From Rhodococcus rhodnii (lineage in GTDB: Bacteria > Actinomycetota > Actinomycetes > Mycobacteriales > Pseudonocardiaceae): DNA of 64,000 nt. The stretch is from NCBI GenBank assembly GCA_000720375.1, contig JOAA01000039.1, positions 25,294 through 89,293 on the forward strand, written 5' to 3'. The position numbers were made by a program, and so were the translations under genes. Under the pieces are notes generated by a model that worked only from the letters and a program-made list of their open reading frames with translations, ran no database searches and was not told the origin of the DNA. Positions 8,681 through 16,659 of this stretch are shown here, piece after piece (within the stretch, counting starts at the first letter, position 1; every line of letters begins with the position of its first letter).

Positions 8681-9798
8681 CCGATGACGGAATGGTGGTG
8701 CTGGTGACCGGTGCGGCCGGACTTCTCGGCGCCGAGGTCACCGCCAGGCTCGCCGAAGCGGGGCACCACGTCATCGCGATGGCTCACCACACCCAAGAAC
8801 TGGTGCGCAACAACGGGACACCGATCCGGACTGTGGCACACGACCGGCCGAAACCGGGCACGGTGTCGGTGATCGCCGGTGACGTGACCGCGGCCGGCCT
8901 CGGACTGTCGTCGGAGCTTTGGCACAAGCTGTCGACGGGTCTGGACCGCATCGTGCACTGCGCCGCGATCACCGGCTTCGGCCATCCGGACAGCCGCTAC
9001 CAGGCGGTGAATCTGGACGGCACCGCGAATGTGCTGGCGCTGGCCCGGTCACGCAAGATTCCCTTGGTGCATGTCAGCACGGCGTACGTGTGCGGCGAGC
9101 GGCGCGGTCTGATCGCCGAACACGAACTGGACGTCGGCCAGCGGCTGGCGAACGCCTACGAGGACAGCAAACTCCAAGCGGAAACCCTGGTCCGCAAGGC
9201 ACAGGCGGACGGACTGGCCGCCACCATCGTACGGCCGAGCATCGTCACCGGCGCCGAGCGCACCGGCGTGGTCCGTGAGTTCAAGAACCTGTACGTGGTT
9301 CTCAAACTGGTGGCCGAGGGCAAGGTCCGAACGATTCCGGGAAACTACAACGCCTGTCTCGACCTGGTCCCCGTCGACTATGTCGCGGACCTCGTCACGG
9401 CCGCCGCGATCCGGTTCGCCGAGGCGAACGGGCAGACCTTCCACGCGGTCGGCGGCGCGCTGACCCTCCGCGACGTCTCCGATGTACTGGCGGAATTCCC
9501 CTCCTGCCAGGTTCCCCGGTTCGTCCCGTCGAGGAGCTTCGACCTGGCCCGGCTCGCGGCATCGGAACAGGCTTACCACGCGCGGATCGTCTCGTTGTAC
9601 GAGAGCTACTTCCGCCGTGACATCCGGTTCGACACCACGGCGGCCCGGCGATTCAGCCGGCGCAAGGCACCGGCCTGCGGACCGCGCTACCTACGCAGGC
9701 TGATCGACCACTGCTTCGCCACCGGCTATCTCGGCGACCCGCTGCCCGGCGTGGCCGAGGTGCTGGGTGGGCTCGCGACGCGAGGAGAGCGGACATGA
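8677..9798 (+). CDS. Thioester-reductase-like extended SDR
   Basis: A 373-residue Rossmann protein. The dinucleotide-binding motif VTGAAGLLG is at about 10-18. HCAAITGF, the segment PLVHVSTAYVCGE (S134/T135) and the active-site pair Tyr161 and Lys165 (YEDSKLQAE) are typical of the NAD_binding_4/thioester-reductase branch of extended SDRs. This branch reduces carrier-bound thioesters to aldehydes, or modifies NDP-sugars in sister families. The four-base overlap with the carrier-protein gene favours an acyl-ACP substrate, giving an aldehyde or alcohol. The alternative is a free keto or epimerase reaction. NADPH versus NADH cannot be decided here. Confidence 0.8.
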   Translation: MTDDGMVVLVTGAAGLLGAEVTARLAEAGHHVIAMAHHTQELVRNNGTPIRTVAHDRPKPGTVSVIAGDVTAAGLGLSSELWHKLSTGLDRIVHCAAITGFGHPDSRYQAVNLDGTANVLALARSRKIPLVHVSTAYVCGERRGLIAEHELDVGQRLANAYEDSKLQAETLVRKAQADGLAATIVRPSIVTGAERTGVVREFKNLYVVLKLVAEGKVRTIPGNYNACLDLVPVDYVADLVTAAAIRFAEANGQTFHAVGGALTLRDVSDVLAEFPSCQVPRFVPSRSFDLARLAASEQAYHARIVSLYESYFRRDIRFDTTAARRFSRRKAPACGPRYLRRLIDHCFATGYLGDPLPGVAEVLGGLATRGERT

Positions 9799-10760
9799 CC
9801 GAGCTGTCCACGATGTTGAGTTGTGATCCGGTCAAACGCGCGGTGTACGCCTCGGACACCTACTTCCTGGAGAGTGCCGAGCAGCTCGCGGAACTGACCG
9901 ACGACGTCGACGGGTTCGCGACGCGGCACGCCTTGCTGCTGCTCAAACCGGACGCGGTGATCACCCGTGGTCTACTGCCAGCACTGACATGGTTGGGGGA
10001 CAACGATTTCCGGGTGGTAGCCGCCGCACGGACCCGGCTGGACCGCACCGTGGTCCGAGCACTGTGGTACTTCCAGTGGAATCAGGCCACGCCACATCGC
10101 CGGCGGCTCGCCGACCTTTTCGCCGCCGCCAGCGATTCGTTGGTCGTCATCGTGCGTAGCCTGGCCGAGCCGGAGATTCCGGCGGCGGTGCGGCTCACCG
10201 CGTTGAAGGGACCGACCGATCCAGACGCTCGGGTGCCGGGACAACTCCGCTTCCTGCTCGGTCGCTACAGCTACCTGCTCAACCTGGTGCACACCGCCGA
10301 CGAGCCTGCCGACGTGGTGCGTGAACTGGGTGTCTACTTCAGATATGAGGAGCGTCGGCGACTGGTCACGGCCGCGCTGCACGGTGCCGACCGCACCGAT
10401 CGGGCACGGGAACTCGCGCTCGACATCTACGCGACCACACCGCAACGAGATCTGACATTCGGGTCGTCCGCGGACCGGCTGTCGGCTGAACTGGGCAAGG
10501 CGGTCGCCGGCAGCCGGCTCGCCGCGCAGGTCGCGACTGGGCTGCGCGACGCGATGACACGGCCGTTGGCCTGGGGTGAGCTACTGCGACTGGCGTGGCG
10601 GGAAGGCATCGACCTCGACCCGTGGGACTCGGCAGTCGTCGGCGCGAGCACCCTTCCTATGCGCCGCAAGGAAGTGCCGCCATTACTCGCAGGGGTCACG
10701 GCCGGGCAATGGCGTCGGCACGAGGCCGGCAGTCACGGACGGACAACGCATGCCGGATAA
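9795..10760 (+). CDS. Nucleoside-diphosphate-kinase-like protein with extra C-terminal domain
   Basis: A 321-residue protein, twice the length of a normal NDPK (about 140). Residues about 44-185 show the NDPK pattern. HALLLLKPDAV has the phosphate-binding Lys51, and NLVHTADEP has Asn163-x-x-His166, matching the phosphohistidine of NDPK and followed by the usual helix (ADVVRELGVYF). The C-terminal ~130 residues are not recognised. Canonical NDPK transfers phosphate through this histidine between NTP and NDP. Here the sequence is very divergent and the gene sits inside a biosynthetic operon with ATGA coupling on its 5' side, so a different phosphoacceptor is plausible. It overlaps or abuts the AfsA-like gene. 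Confidence 0.72.
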   Translation: MTELSTMLSCDPVKRAVYASDTYFLESAEQLAELTDDVDGFATRHALLLLKPDAVITRGLLPALTWLGDNDFRVVAAARTRLDRTVVRALWYFQWNQATPHRRRLADLFAAASDSLVVIVRSLAEPEIPAAVRLTALKGPTDPDARVPGQLRFLLGRYSYLLNLVHTADEPADVVRELGVYFRYEERRRLVTAALHGADRTDRARELALDIYATTPQRDLTFGSSADRLSAELGKAVAGSRLAAQVATGLRDAMTRPLAWGELLRLAWREGIDLDPWDSAVVGASTLPMRRKEVPPLLAGVTAGQWRRHEAGSHGRTTHAG

Positions 10761-10776
10761 TCCAAAGGGGGCAGAC

Positions 10777-11769
10777 GTGTGGTTCTCACAGACAGTGGCA
10801 CGCGAACTGGTACATCGCGCGGCCGTCGCCGAGGTATTGCTCACCTCAGCGGTACGTTTGGACGACGACAACTTCCACGTGGCCGCGCAAATTCCACGCC
10901 AGCATGCCTTCTATGGCGAGAGCCGGGCACCACGAGGCACGAACGACCCCATGCTGTTGCTCGAAGCCGGCAGGCAAGCGTGCATCCTCATCGCCCACAA
11001 CTTCTGCTCGGTGCCGTTCGGCCAGTATTTCATCATGCGCGGCCTGGAGTTCGAGGTCACCGACCGGGCCGGCCTCGCCGTCGGAACGACTCCGGCGGAC
11101 ACACTGCTGGATTGCCGGATCACGCGCCGGCTGCGCGGCCAGGCCGGCCTGACCGGGTTACGGGTTCACTGTACCTCCATTGTGGACGGACGGAACACGG
11201 CGAGCGCGGCGTTCGACTTCTCCTGGGTACCGAAGCAACGATGGAATTCGATGCGTGCGGCCAACCGGGCCAAACTGGGACTGCCCGAGCTGCCGGTGGC
11301 CGGCCCGGCACCGGAGCGGATCGCGGCTGAGCTGGTCGACCGCCGCGACCCGTACAACGTGGTGATCTCGCCGCTGCGCACCCGAGACGACCACACATGG
11401 CGCACCACCCTCGTCATCGACACCACGCATCCGACGCTGTTCGACCACCCGCTCGATCACGTGCCCGGCATGCTCCAACTGGAGGCGTTCCGCCAACTCG
11501 CCATCGCCACCGTCCACGAGCTGTCCGGCACCCGGATGCACACCAACCAACTCAGCGCGTTCACCGTCCGGTTTCTCGGCTTCGGCGAGTTCGACCTGCC
11601 CAATGAATGCGAGGCGGTCCACGTCACCGCAGCGCCTTCAGCCGGCATCGAACTGCGCTGCGCCATGACACAGGGAGAGCAGGTGATCGCCGAGGCGACC
11701 CTTCGACTCGCCCATTCCGAGGCCGGGGTCGACCAGGCCACGCTGCCATCGCTCGCCGGCCACCGGTGA
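10777..11769 (+). CDS. AfsA-like double-hotdog protein
   Basis: About 330 residues with two copies of the AfsA hotdog repeat. The first begins ARELVHRAAVAEVLLT and continues with ARAPRGT/LLLEAGRQACILIAH. The second has LFDHPLDHVPGMLQLEAFRQLA. AfsA-type enzymes join a beta-ketoacyl carrier thioester to dihydroxyacetone phosphate to start gamma-butyrolactone synthesis; relatives are found as tailoring enzymes. I prefer GTG 10777, which has an AAAGGGGG ribosome-binding site 6 bases upstream. ATG 10750 in the same frame would overlap the previous gene by 11 bases. No TetR-type butyrolactone receptor is in the window, so a pathway role as acyl transferase is at least as likely as signalling. Confidence 0.82.
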   Translation: MWFSQTVARELVHRAAVAEVLLTSAVRLDDDNFHVAAQIPRQHAFYGESRAPRGTNDPMLLLEAGRQACILIAHNFCSVPFGQYFIMRGLEFEVTDRAGLAVGTTPADTLLDCRITRRLRGQAGLTGLRVHCTSIVDGRNTASAAFDFSWVPKQRWNSMRAANRAKLGLPELPVAGPAPERIAAELVDRRDPYNVVISPLRTRDDHTWRTTLVIDTTHPTLFDHPLDHVPGMLQLEAFRQLAIATVHELSGTRMHTNQLSAFTVRFLGFGEFDLPNECEAVHVTAAPSAGIELRCAMTQGEQVIAEATLRLAHSEAGVDQATLPSLAGHR

Positions 11770-11774
11770 TCCAC

Positions 11775-12392
11775 ATGCCTACGCTGGATGAGGCTCTGAC
11801 GACTACTCGGACGGTGCGGCGGCGGCTCGACTTCACCCGGCCGGTCGACCGGGAGCTGGCGCAGCAGTGCCTGCGGCTGGCGGTGCACGCTCCCAATGGG
11901 AGCAACCGGCAGGACTGGCGATTCCTGCTCGTCGACGACGGCCACACCAAAGAAGCGATCGCGCGGCACTACCGCCGCGCGTTCGAGATCTACCTGGCCG
12001 GCCGGGCACCGACCGGCGCCATCGCCGACTCGGCCCGTCACCTCGCCGAACACCTGCACGAAGTGCCGCTGCTGGTACTGGCCTGTATGGCTGGCCGGCT
12101 GCGGGACGACGATCCGCCCGCGCGCCGATCGAGCTTCTATGGTTCGGTCTATCCGGCGATCTGGAGCTTCATGCTCGCGGCCCGCGGACGTGGCCTCGGC
12201 ACCGCCCTGACCACCGTGCACCTGCGCTTCGAACGGGAAGTGGCGCAACTGCTGGACATTCCGTTCGAGCACGTCACCCAGGTGGCCATGATCGCTGTCG
12301 GCCACACCACTGGCAGTGACCCCGGGCCAGCCGCCCGACGGCCGCTGGCCGACGTCGTGCATTGGAATCGATGGCCGGCGGCGACCACGTGA
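11775..12392 (+). CDS. Nitroreductase-family FMN protein
   Basis: A 205-residue protein of the nitroreductase fold. The N-terminal motif TTTRTVRRRL and the helix with LAVHAPNGSNRQDWRFLLV fit the FMN-phosphate and ring-binding segments of the family. SFYGSVYPAIWSFMLAARGRGLGTAL is the central helix region. These homodimers use NAD(P)H to reduce nitro groups, quinones or enones, or catalyse azoline and other dehydrogenations. It starts 5 bases after the AfsA-like stop, and its stop overlaps the next GTG start (GTGA), so it is part of the operon. The substrate cannot be told from the sequence. Confidence 0.85.
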   Translation: MPTLDEALTTTRTVRRRLDFTRPVDRELAQQCLRLAVHAPNGSNRQDWRFLLVDDGHTKEAIARHYRRAFEIYLAGRAPTGAIADSARHLAEHLHEVPLLVLACMAGRLRDDDPPARRSSFYGSVYPAIWSFMLAARGRGLGTALTTVHLRFEREVAQLLDIPFEHVTQVAMIAVGHTTGSDPGPAARRPLADVVHWNRWPAATT

Positions 12393-13315
12393 GCACCGCA
12401 CAGCTCGGCGCGGGACAGGTCCTGGCGCGTCTCGGACGCTTCGTGCTGACCATGTTCCGGCCCCACATCTACGCAACGTACGGCGTTCTTTGGACGTTGG
12501 CCCTCGAAGGCTCGGCGGTGCTGTTGTCGGGCACCGCGCCTGCCTGGGCACCGTCCTGGGGCACCGCCGTCCGGGTGACGAGCGTGGTGCTGGCGCTGCT
12601 GTTCATGCGCATGCTCGACGAGCAGAAGGATCTCGACTACGACCGGGTGTACAACCCGGACCGGCCTTTGGTGACCGGTGCGATCAGCGCGACGGAACTG
12701 CGTGGCGCCATGCTGTTCATCGCGATACTGGTGGCCGGGCTCAATGCGACGGTGTCCGTTGAGTCCGTGCTGCTCGTGCTGGCCGGCCTCGGCTACGGGT
12801 TGTTGTTGGTGGTCTTGGAACGCTGGTCCGCCCGGATCCGGGACAGCCTGATCTGGAATCTGCTCGTCACCTATCCAGTCCAGCTTGTGCTCAGCGGCTA
12901 TGTGTACGGATCACTGGTCAGTACCGGAGTGGTCACGGCCGACTGGCCGGTGTTGCCGTTGCTGATGTTGTTCGCGTGCGTGTTCCTGCATTTCGAGTTC
13001 GCCCGCAAGACCATGTGGCGCGGCGAACCGGGTGCACGCCTGTACTCCAGCGTGCTTGGACCAGTACGCAGTGCGGGAGTGGCGATCGCGTTGGCAGCGG
13101 CGGCCGGCGTTCTGGCGCTGATGTTGTTCCGTCCCTGGCACGTGGCAGGCGGCGCCGCGATCGCGGCGTGGGCCCCCTGCCTGATGCCGGCGCTCGCGGC
13201 TCTCGGTGGGTGGTCGTTCCTGGTGCGGCGCAGGCCGTCGTGGCCGCTGGCGCCAGCGATGTGCTTCGTGCTGGGCATGTTCGTGTCACTGGTAGCCCAA
13301 GCCGCCGCCCGTTAG
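12389..13315 (+). CDS. UbiA-like membrane prenyltransferase
   Basis: A 308-residue polytopic membrane protein with about eight hydrophobic helices. The first aspartate motif is present as LDEQKDLDYD (about 76-85), followed by NPDRPLVTGAIS, which matches the UbiA pattern for Mg-diphosphate binding. The usual second aspartate-rich loop is not seen; the equivalent position reads HFEFARKTMWRGEP (about 201-214). UbiA proteins move an isoprenyl group to an aromatic or lipid acceptor in the membrane. The changed second motif suggests a subfamily with different donor handling. GTG 12389 is fixed by GTGA overlap with the nitroreductase. No isoprenyl-diphosphate synthase is present in the window, so a donor would come from primary metabolism. 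Confidence 0.82.
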   Translation: MSTAQLGAGQVLARLGRFVLTMFRPHIYATYGVLWTLALEGSAVLLSGTAPAWAPSWGTAVRVTSVVLALLFMRMLDEQKDLDYDRVYNPDRPLVTGAISATELRGAMLFIAILVAGLNATVSVESVLLVLAGLGYGLLLVVLERWSARIRDSLIWNLLVTYPVQLVLSGYVYGSLVSTGVVTADWPVLPLLMLFACVFLHFEFARKTMWRGEPGARLYSSVLGPVRSAGVAIALAAAAGVLALMLFRPWHVAGGAAIAAWAPCLMPALAALGGWSFLVRRRPSWPLAPAMCFVLGMFVSLVAQAAAR

Positions 13316-13341
13316 GCGAAATCGTGGAAAGGAGGCCGACG

Positions 13342-14547
13342 ATGGCCCATATCGCCTTCATCAACATACCCGCGTACGGGCACATCAACCCGACACTGAC
13401 GGTGGTGGAGGAGTTGCTGCGCCGCGGCCATCGGGTGACGTACGCCAGCACGGACCAGTACGCCGCGAGGATCGGCGCGACCGGGGCCGAACTGCTGCGT
13501 TACGAATCGACACTGACGCCGTACTTTCAGCCCGGCCAAGCCGTCGACCTCGATCCGGAACGCTTCGGGTGGAGTCCCGTGCTGTTCCTGATGGAATGCG
13601 CCGCGACCCTGCCCCTGTTCACCGCGCACTTCGTTGATGACCCGCCGGACGTCCTCGTCTACGACATGCTGATGAAACCCGCTGGGCAGGTGCTGGGGCG
13701 CAAACTCCGGATCCCGGCGGTACGTTCGAGCGTGGTGCTGGCGTCCAACGAGCACTTCTCGCACACCGACGCGGTCCTGCGGCTCGCCGGCGTCGCGCCG
13801 GATCACCCGGCCCACGGCGAATTCGCGGTGCGTGCCGCCAAGTTCCTCGCGGAACAGGGCATGCCGGAAATGTCCGTGGCGTGGTTGTCCGACGCGTCGG
13901 CCGAAGCCACGCTGGCGTTCCTGCCCAAGAGTTTCCAGCCACGGGCGGAGACCTTCGACGACAGCTTCGACTTCGTCGGGATGTGCTCGGCCGACCGGGA
14001 CACCGGGCCGGATTGGCTGCCGCCCGCAGGAGATCCGCCATTGGCAGTCGTGGCCTTCGGCACCATGAGCGGCCCGCTGCCGGGACTTTGGCGGTCCTGT
14101 GTGGACTCTTTCGCCGGCACGGCATGGCACGCCGTACTGGCGACGGGTTCCGCGTTCGACCCGGGTGAGCTGGGGCCGCTGCCGCCGAACGTCGAGGCAC
14201 ACCAATGGATTGCCCAATCAGCCTTGCTCCGGCACACAAGCGTGTTCGTCACTCATGGCGGGATGGGCAGCGTGATGCAGTCGCTGGCGCTGGGGGTTCC
14301 GATGGTGTGCGTGCCGCACCACCCGGACGACCGGCTGACCGCGCAACGGGTGGCGGAGCTCGGCCTCGGCCGGCTGGTGTCCATCGACGAGGTGTTCGCA
14401 GGCGAGTTGTTCGACCAGGTCCAGGAGGTAGCGCGGAACGAGGCGATCCGACGGCGAGTGCACCGGATGAGCCACGAGGTGCACGCGGCAGGCGGGCCAG
14501 GGCGCGCGGCCGATGTGATCTTGGCACGGGCCGGGGTGCGGTCGTGA
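13342..14547 (+). CDS. Macrolide-type (MGT/GT1) glycosyltransferase
   Basis: A 401-residue GT-B enzyme. The N-terminus HIAFINIPAYGHINPTLTVV is the MGT acceptor-domain start. The C-terminal domain has VVAFGTMSGP, HQWIAQSALLRHTSVFVTHGGMG and a donor-binding stretch with VPHHPDDRLTAQRV. It should glycosylate a hydrophobic natural product. A strong GGAAAGGAGG ribosome-binding site precedes ATG 13342 after a 26-base gap, the widest in the operon up to this point, so this gene has its own translation start. Its stop overlaps the following GTG. With the glycosyltransferase at 944-2188 it implies two sugars, or one sugar plus one resistance glycosylation. Confidence 0.9.
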   Translation: MAHIAFINIPAYGHINPTLTVVEELLRRGHRVTYASTDQYAARIGATGAELLRYESTLTPYFQPGQAVDLDPERFGWSPVLFLMECAATLPLFTAHFVDDPPDVLVYDMLMKPAGQVLGRKLRIPAVRSSVVLASNEHFSHTDAVLRLAGVAPDHPAHGEFAVRAAKFLAEQGMPEMSVAWLSDASAEATLAFLPKSFQPRAETFDDSFDFVGMCSADRDTGPDWLPPAGDPPLAVVAFGTMSGPLPGLWRSCVDSFAGTAWHAVLATGSAFDPGELGPLPPNVEAHQWIAQSALLRHTSVFVTHGGMGSVMQSLALGVPMVCVPHHPDDRLTAQRVAELGLGRLVSIDEVFAGELFDQVQEVARNEAIRRRVHRMSHEVHAAGGPGRAADVILARAGVRS

Positions 14548-15788
14548 TCATCGAGAATGTCCGGGTCTTCGATGGCGAACACGTCGGCGGCCCATACGAC
14601 GTAGCGACCCAGGACGGCGTCATCACCCAGATCCGACCGGCACACCGGCGACCGGATCGACCGGACGATGTGGTCGACGGCTCCGGAGCGACGCTGCTGC
14701 CCGGCCTCATCGACGCGCACGCTCACGTCTGCACCACGGAAAGCAACCTCGAACTCGCGCTCGCCTTCGGCGTCACCACCCTGCTGGACATGTTCGAATT
14801 CCCACCGGATCGACTCACCGCCTTGCGCACGGCGGCGGCTGAGCGCAACGACCTGGCCGACCTGCGCAGCGCCGGAACACTCGTGTCCGCTACCGACGGG
14901 TTGCCCGGAGTGCGCATTCCGTGGATTCCCACCATCGCCCACCCGGACCAGGCCGACGAGTTCGTGGCAGGCAGACGAGACGAAGGCTCGGACTACATCA
15001 AGATCGTCATCGACGACGGCGCGAGCCACGGCCAGACGTTGCCGGCGCTCGACCGCGCCACCGTCGCCGCCGTGGTGTCAGCGGCACATCGCCGTGGACT
15101 GTCCACTGTGGCGCACATCTCGGGTGTCTGGTCGGTCGAGGTGGCGCTGGACGCCGGGGTGGACATCCTGACCCACCTCCCGCTTGAGGCGCCGCTCGGC
15201 CGCGACCTGGTTCGGCGGGCAGCAGACGACCGGCGGGTGGTGGTCCCGACGCTGACGATGATGGAGATGTGCGCCACCGAGCGCGGGCGTGGACTGGCCG
15301 ACGACCCCCGAGTCAGCGGGTACCTCCCGGAGCACGCCCACGCCGCGATCGCGCACGGCCAGGTCGGACTTCCTGTGGCGCTTGGAAAGCGTGACTTCGC
15401 CCACGCGCTGGCGAGTGCTCGTGCGCTGTCCGAGGCTGGCGTGCCGCTGCTGGCGGGTACCGACGCCAACAACGCGCCCGGCCGGGATGCGCCGGTGGTG
15501 AACGGGGCGAGCATGCACCGAGAGCTCGAGTTGCTGGTCGAAGCCGGTCTCACCGCTCGCGCGGCGCTGGCCGCGGCCACCTCGGCGCCTGCCCGGTATT
15601 TCGGGCTGGCTGACCGCGGCCGGATCGCCCCCGGCATGCGCGCAGACCTCCTGCTGGTCAGGGGTGATCCGACCGAGGACATCACCGCTACCCGATCGAT
15701 TCTCGGAGTCTGGCGCAGAGGTGTCCGGTTCGACCGCGAGGGTTTCCGCCGGCGCTTGGTGCGGGACACGGAAGGAACGCGACGATGA
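14544..15788 (+). CDS. Amidohydrolase (imidazolonepropionase/prolidase-like)
   Basis: A 414-residue metal-dependent hydrolase with a TIM-barrel pattern. The HxH motif is in LIDAHAHVCTT (about 55-65), a candidate bridging lysine in DYIKIVIDDG, and metal histidines in VAHISG and ILTHLP. The catalytic aspartate is in LLAGTDANNAPG. The C-terminal segment GRIAPGMRADLLLVRGDP closes the composite beta-sandwich. These enzymes cleave amide or cyclic amide bonds. It is translationally coupled on both sides (GTGA with the glycosyltransferase, ATGA with the methyltransferase). Within the pathway it may remove a protecting acyl group or open a lactam; that is inference. Confidence 0.88.
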   Translation: MIIENVRVFDGEHVGGPYDVATQDGVITQIRPAHRRPDRPDDVVDGSGATLLPGLIDAHAHVCTTESNLELALAFGVTTLLDMFEFPPDRLTALRTAAAERNDLADLRSAGTLVSATDGLPGVRIPWIPTIAHPDQADEFVAGRRDEGSDYIKIVIDDGASHGQTLPALDRATVAAVVSAAHRRGLSTVAHISGVWSVEVALDAGVDILTHLPLEAPLGRDLVRRAADDRRVVVPTLTMMEMCATERGRGLADDPRVSGYLPEHAHAAIAHGQVGLPVALGKRDFAHALASARALSEAGVPLLAGTDANNAPGRDAPVVNGASMHRELELLVEAGLTARAALAAATSAPARYFGLADRGRIAPGMRADLLLVRGDPTEDITATRSILGVWRRGVRFDREGFRRRLVRDTEGTRR

Positions 15789-16636
15789 CCGCGCGAACGC
15801 CGGCGCCCACCGGAGTGGGCTGGACCGCCTTGGGCGTAGCGGCGGCCCGCGCGTTGGAGTCCGAACGGCCGGACCGGTTGTTCAACGACCCGTATGCGGC
15901 TGACTTCGTCGGCGGCGACCCGCATGGGTTCCGGGACGCCAGTGACCAGAGCCGGGCGGTGTTCGAAGGTCTTGGGGACTATCTGGCGATCCGCACACAT
16001 TTCCTCGACACCTACCTGACGGGCGTGGTCGGCCCAGATGTCCGCCAGGTGGTGCTGGTCGCTGCCGGGCTGGACACCAGGGCGTTCAGGATGCCGTGGC
16101 CATCCGGGGTTCGTCTGTTCGAAGTGGATCTGCCACAGGTACTGGACTTCAAACAGGACGTACTGGACGACCGCGGCGCGCGATCGTCCTGTCAACGAAC
16201 GGTCGTCCCAGCCGATCTCACCACGGATTGGGCGATCCCCTTGCGAAACAGTGGGTTTCGCCACGACGAGCCAACCGTCTGGCTAGTGGAGGGATTGCTG
16301 GTGTATCTGACCGAGGCCGACAACGACCGGTTGATGGCCCGGATCACGGAGCTGTCGTGCCCAGGCAGCCGGCTGGCCGTCGAGTATGTCACTCGGACGT
16401 CGCTGGTCACGTCGAGCGTGCGGCAATTGCGGGAAGGGTTCGCGCACGAACTGTCGTCGCTGTGGCGCAACGCCGCCTCGACAGCCCCGGCGGCCTGGCT
16501 TGCCGGTCACGGCTGGACGGTCGACCGGCACCGACTCGCTGGGCTGGCCGAGTCGTACGGCCGGCCGATGCCGCCCGCGTTCGATCCACGCCTGCCCGAA
16601 TCATCCACTGTGGACCTTTTGACCGCCCGGCGCTGA
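15785..16636 (+). CDS. SAM-dependent methyltransferase (LCM/PPM1, TIGR00027 type)
   Basis: A 283-residue methyltransferase of the leucine-carboxyl-methyltransferase-like family that is common in actinomycete clusters. It shows the family start GVGWTALGVAAARALES, the SAM-binding strand VVLVAAGLDTRAFRM, LFEVDLPQVLDFKQ and the catalytic-face motif TVWLVEGLLVYLTEAD. It should O-methylate a hydroxyl or carboxyl group. The ATGA overlap with the amidohydrolase ties it to the operon. The P450 gene begins 23 bases after its stop. Confidence 0.88.
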   Translation: MTARTPAPTGVGWTALGVAAARALESERPDRLFNDPYAADFVGGDPHGFRDASDQSRAVFEGLGDYLAIRTHFLDTYLTGVVGPDVRQVVLVAAGLDTRAFRMPWPSGVRLFEVDLPQVLDFKQDVLDDRGARSSCQRTVVPADLTTDWAIPLRNSGFRHDEPTVWLVEGLLVYLTEADNDRLMARITELSCPGSRLAVEYVTRTSLVTSSVRQLREGFAHELSSLWRNAASTAPAAWLAGHGWTVDRHRLAGLAESYGRPMPPAFDPRLPESSTVDLLTARR

Positions 16637-16659
16637 CCGGCCTCGAGAACGGATGACCC

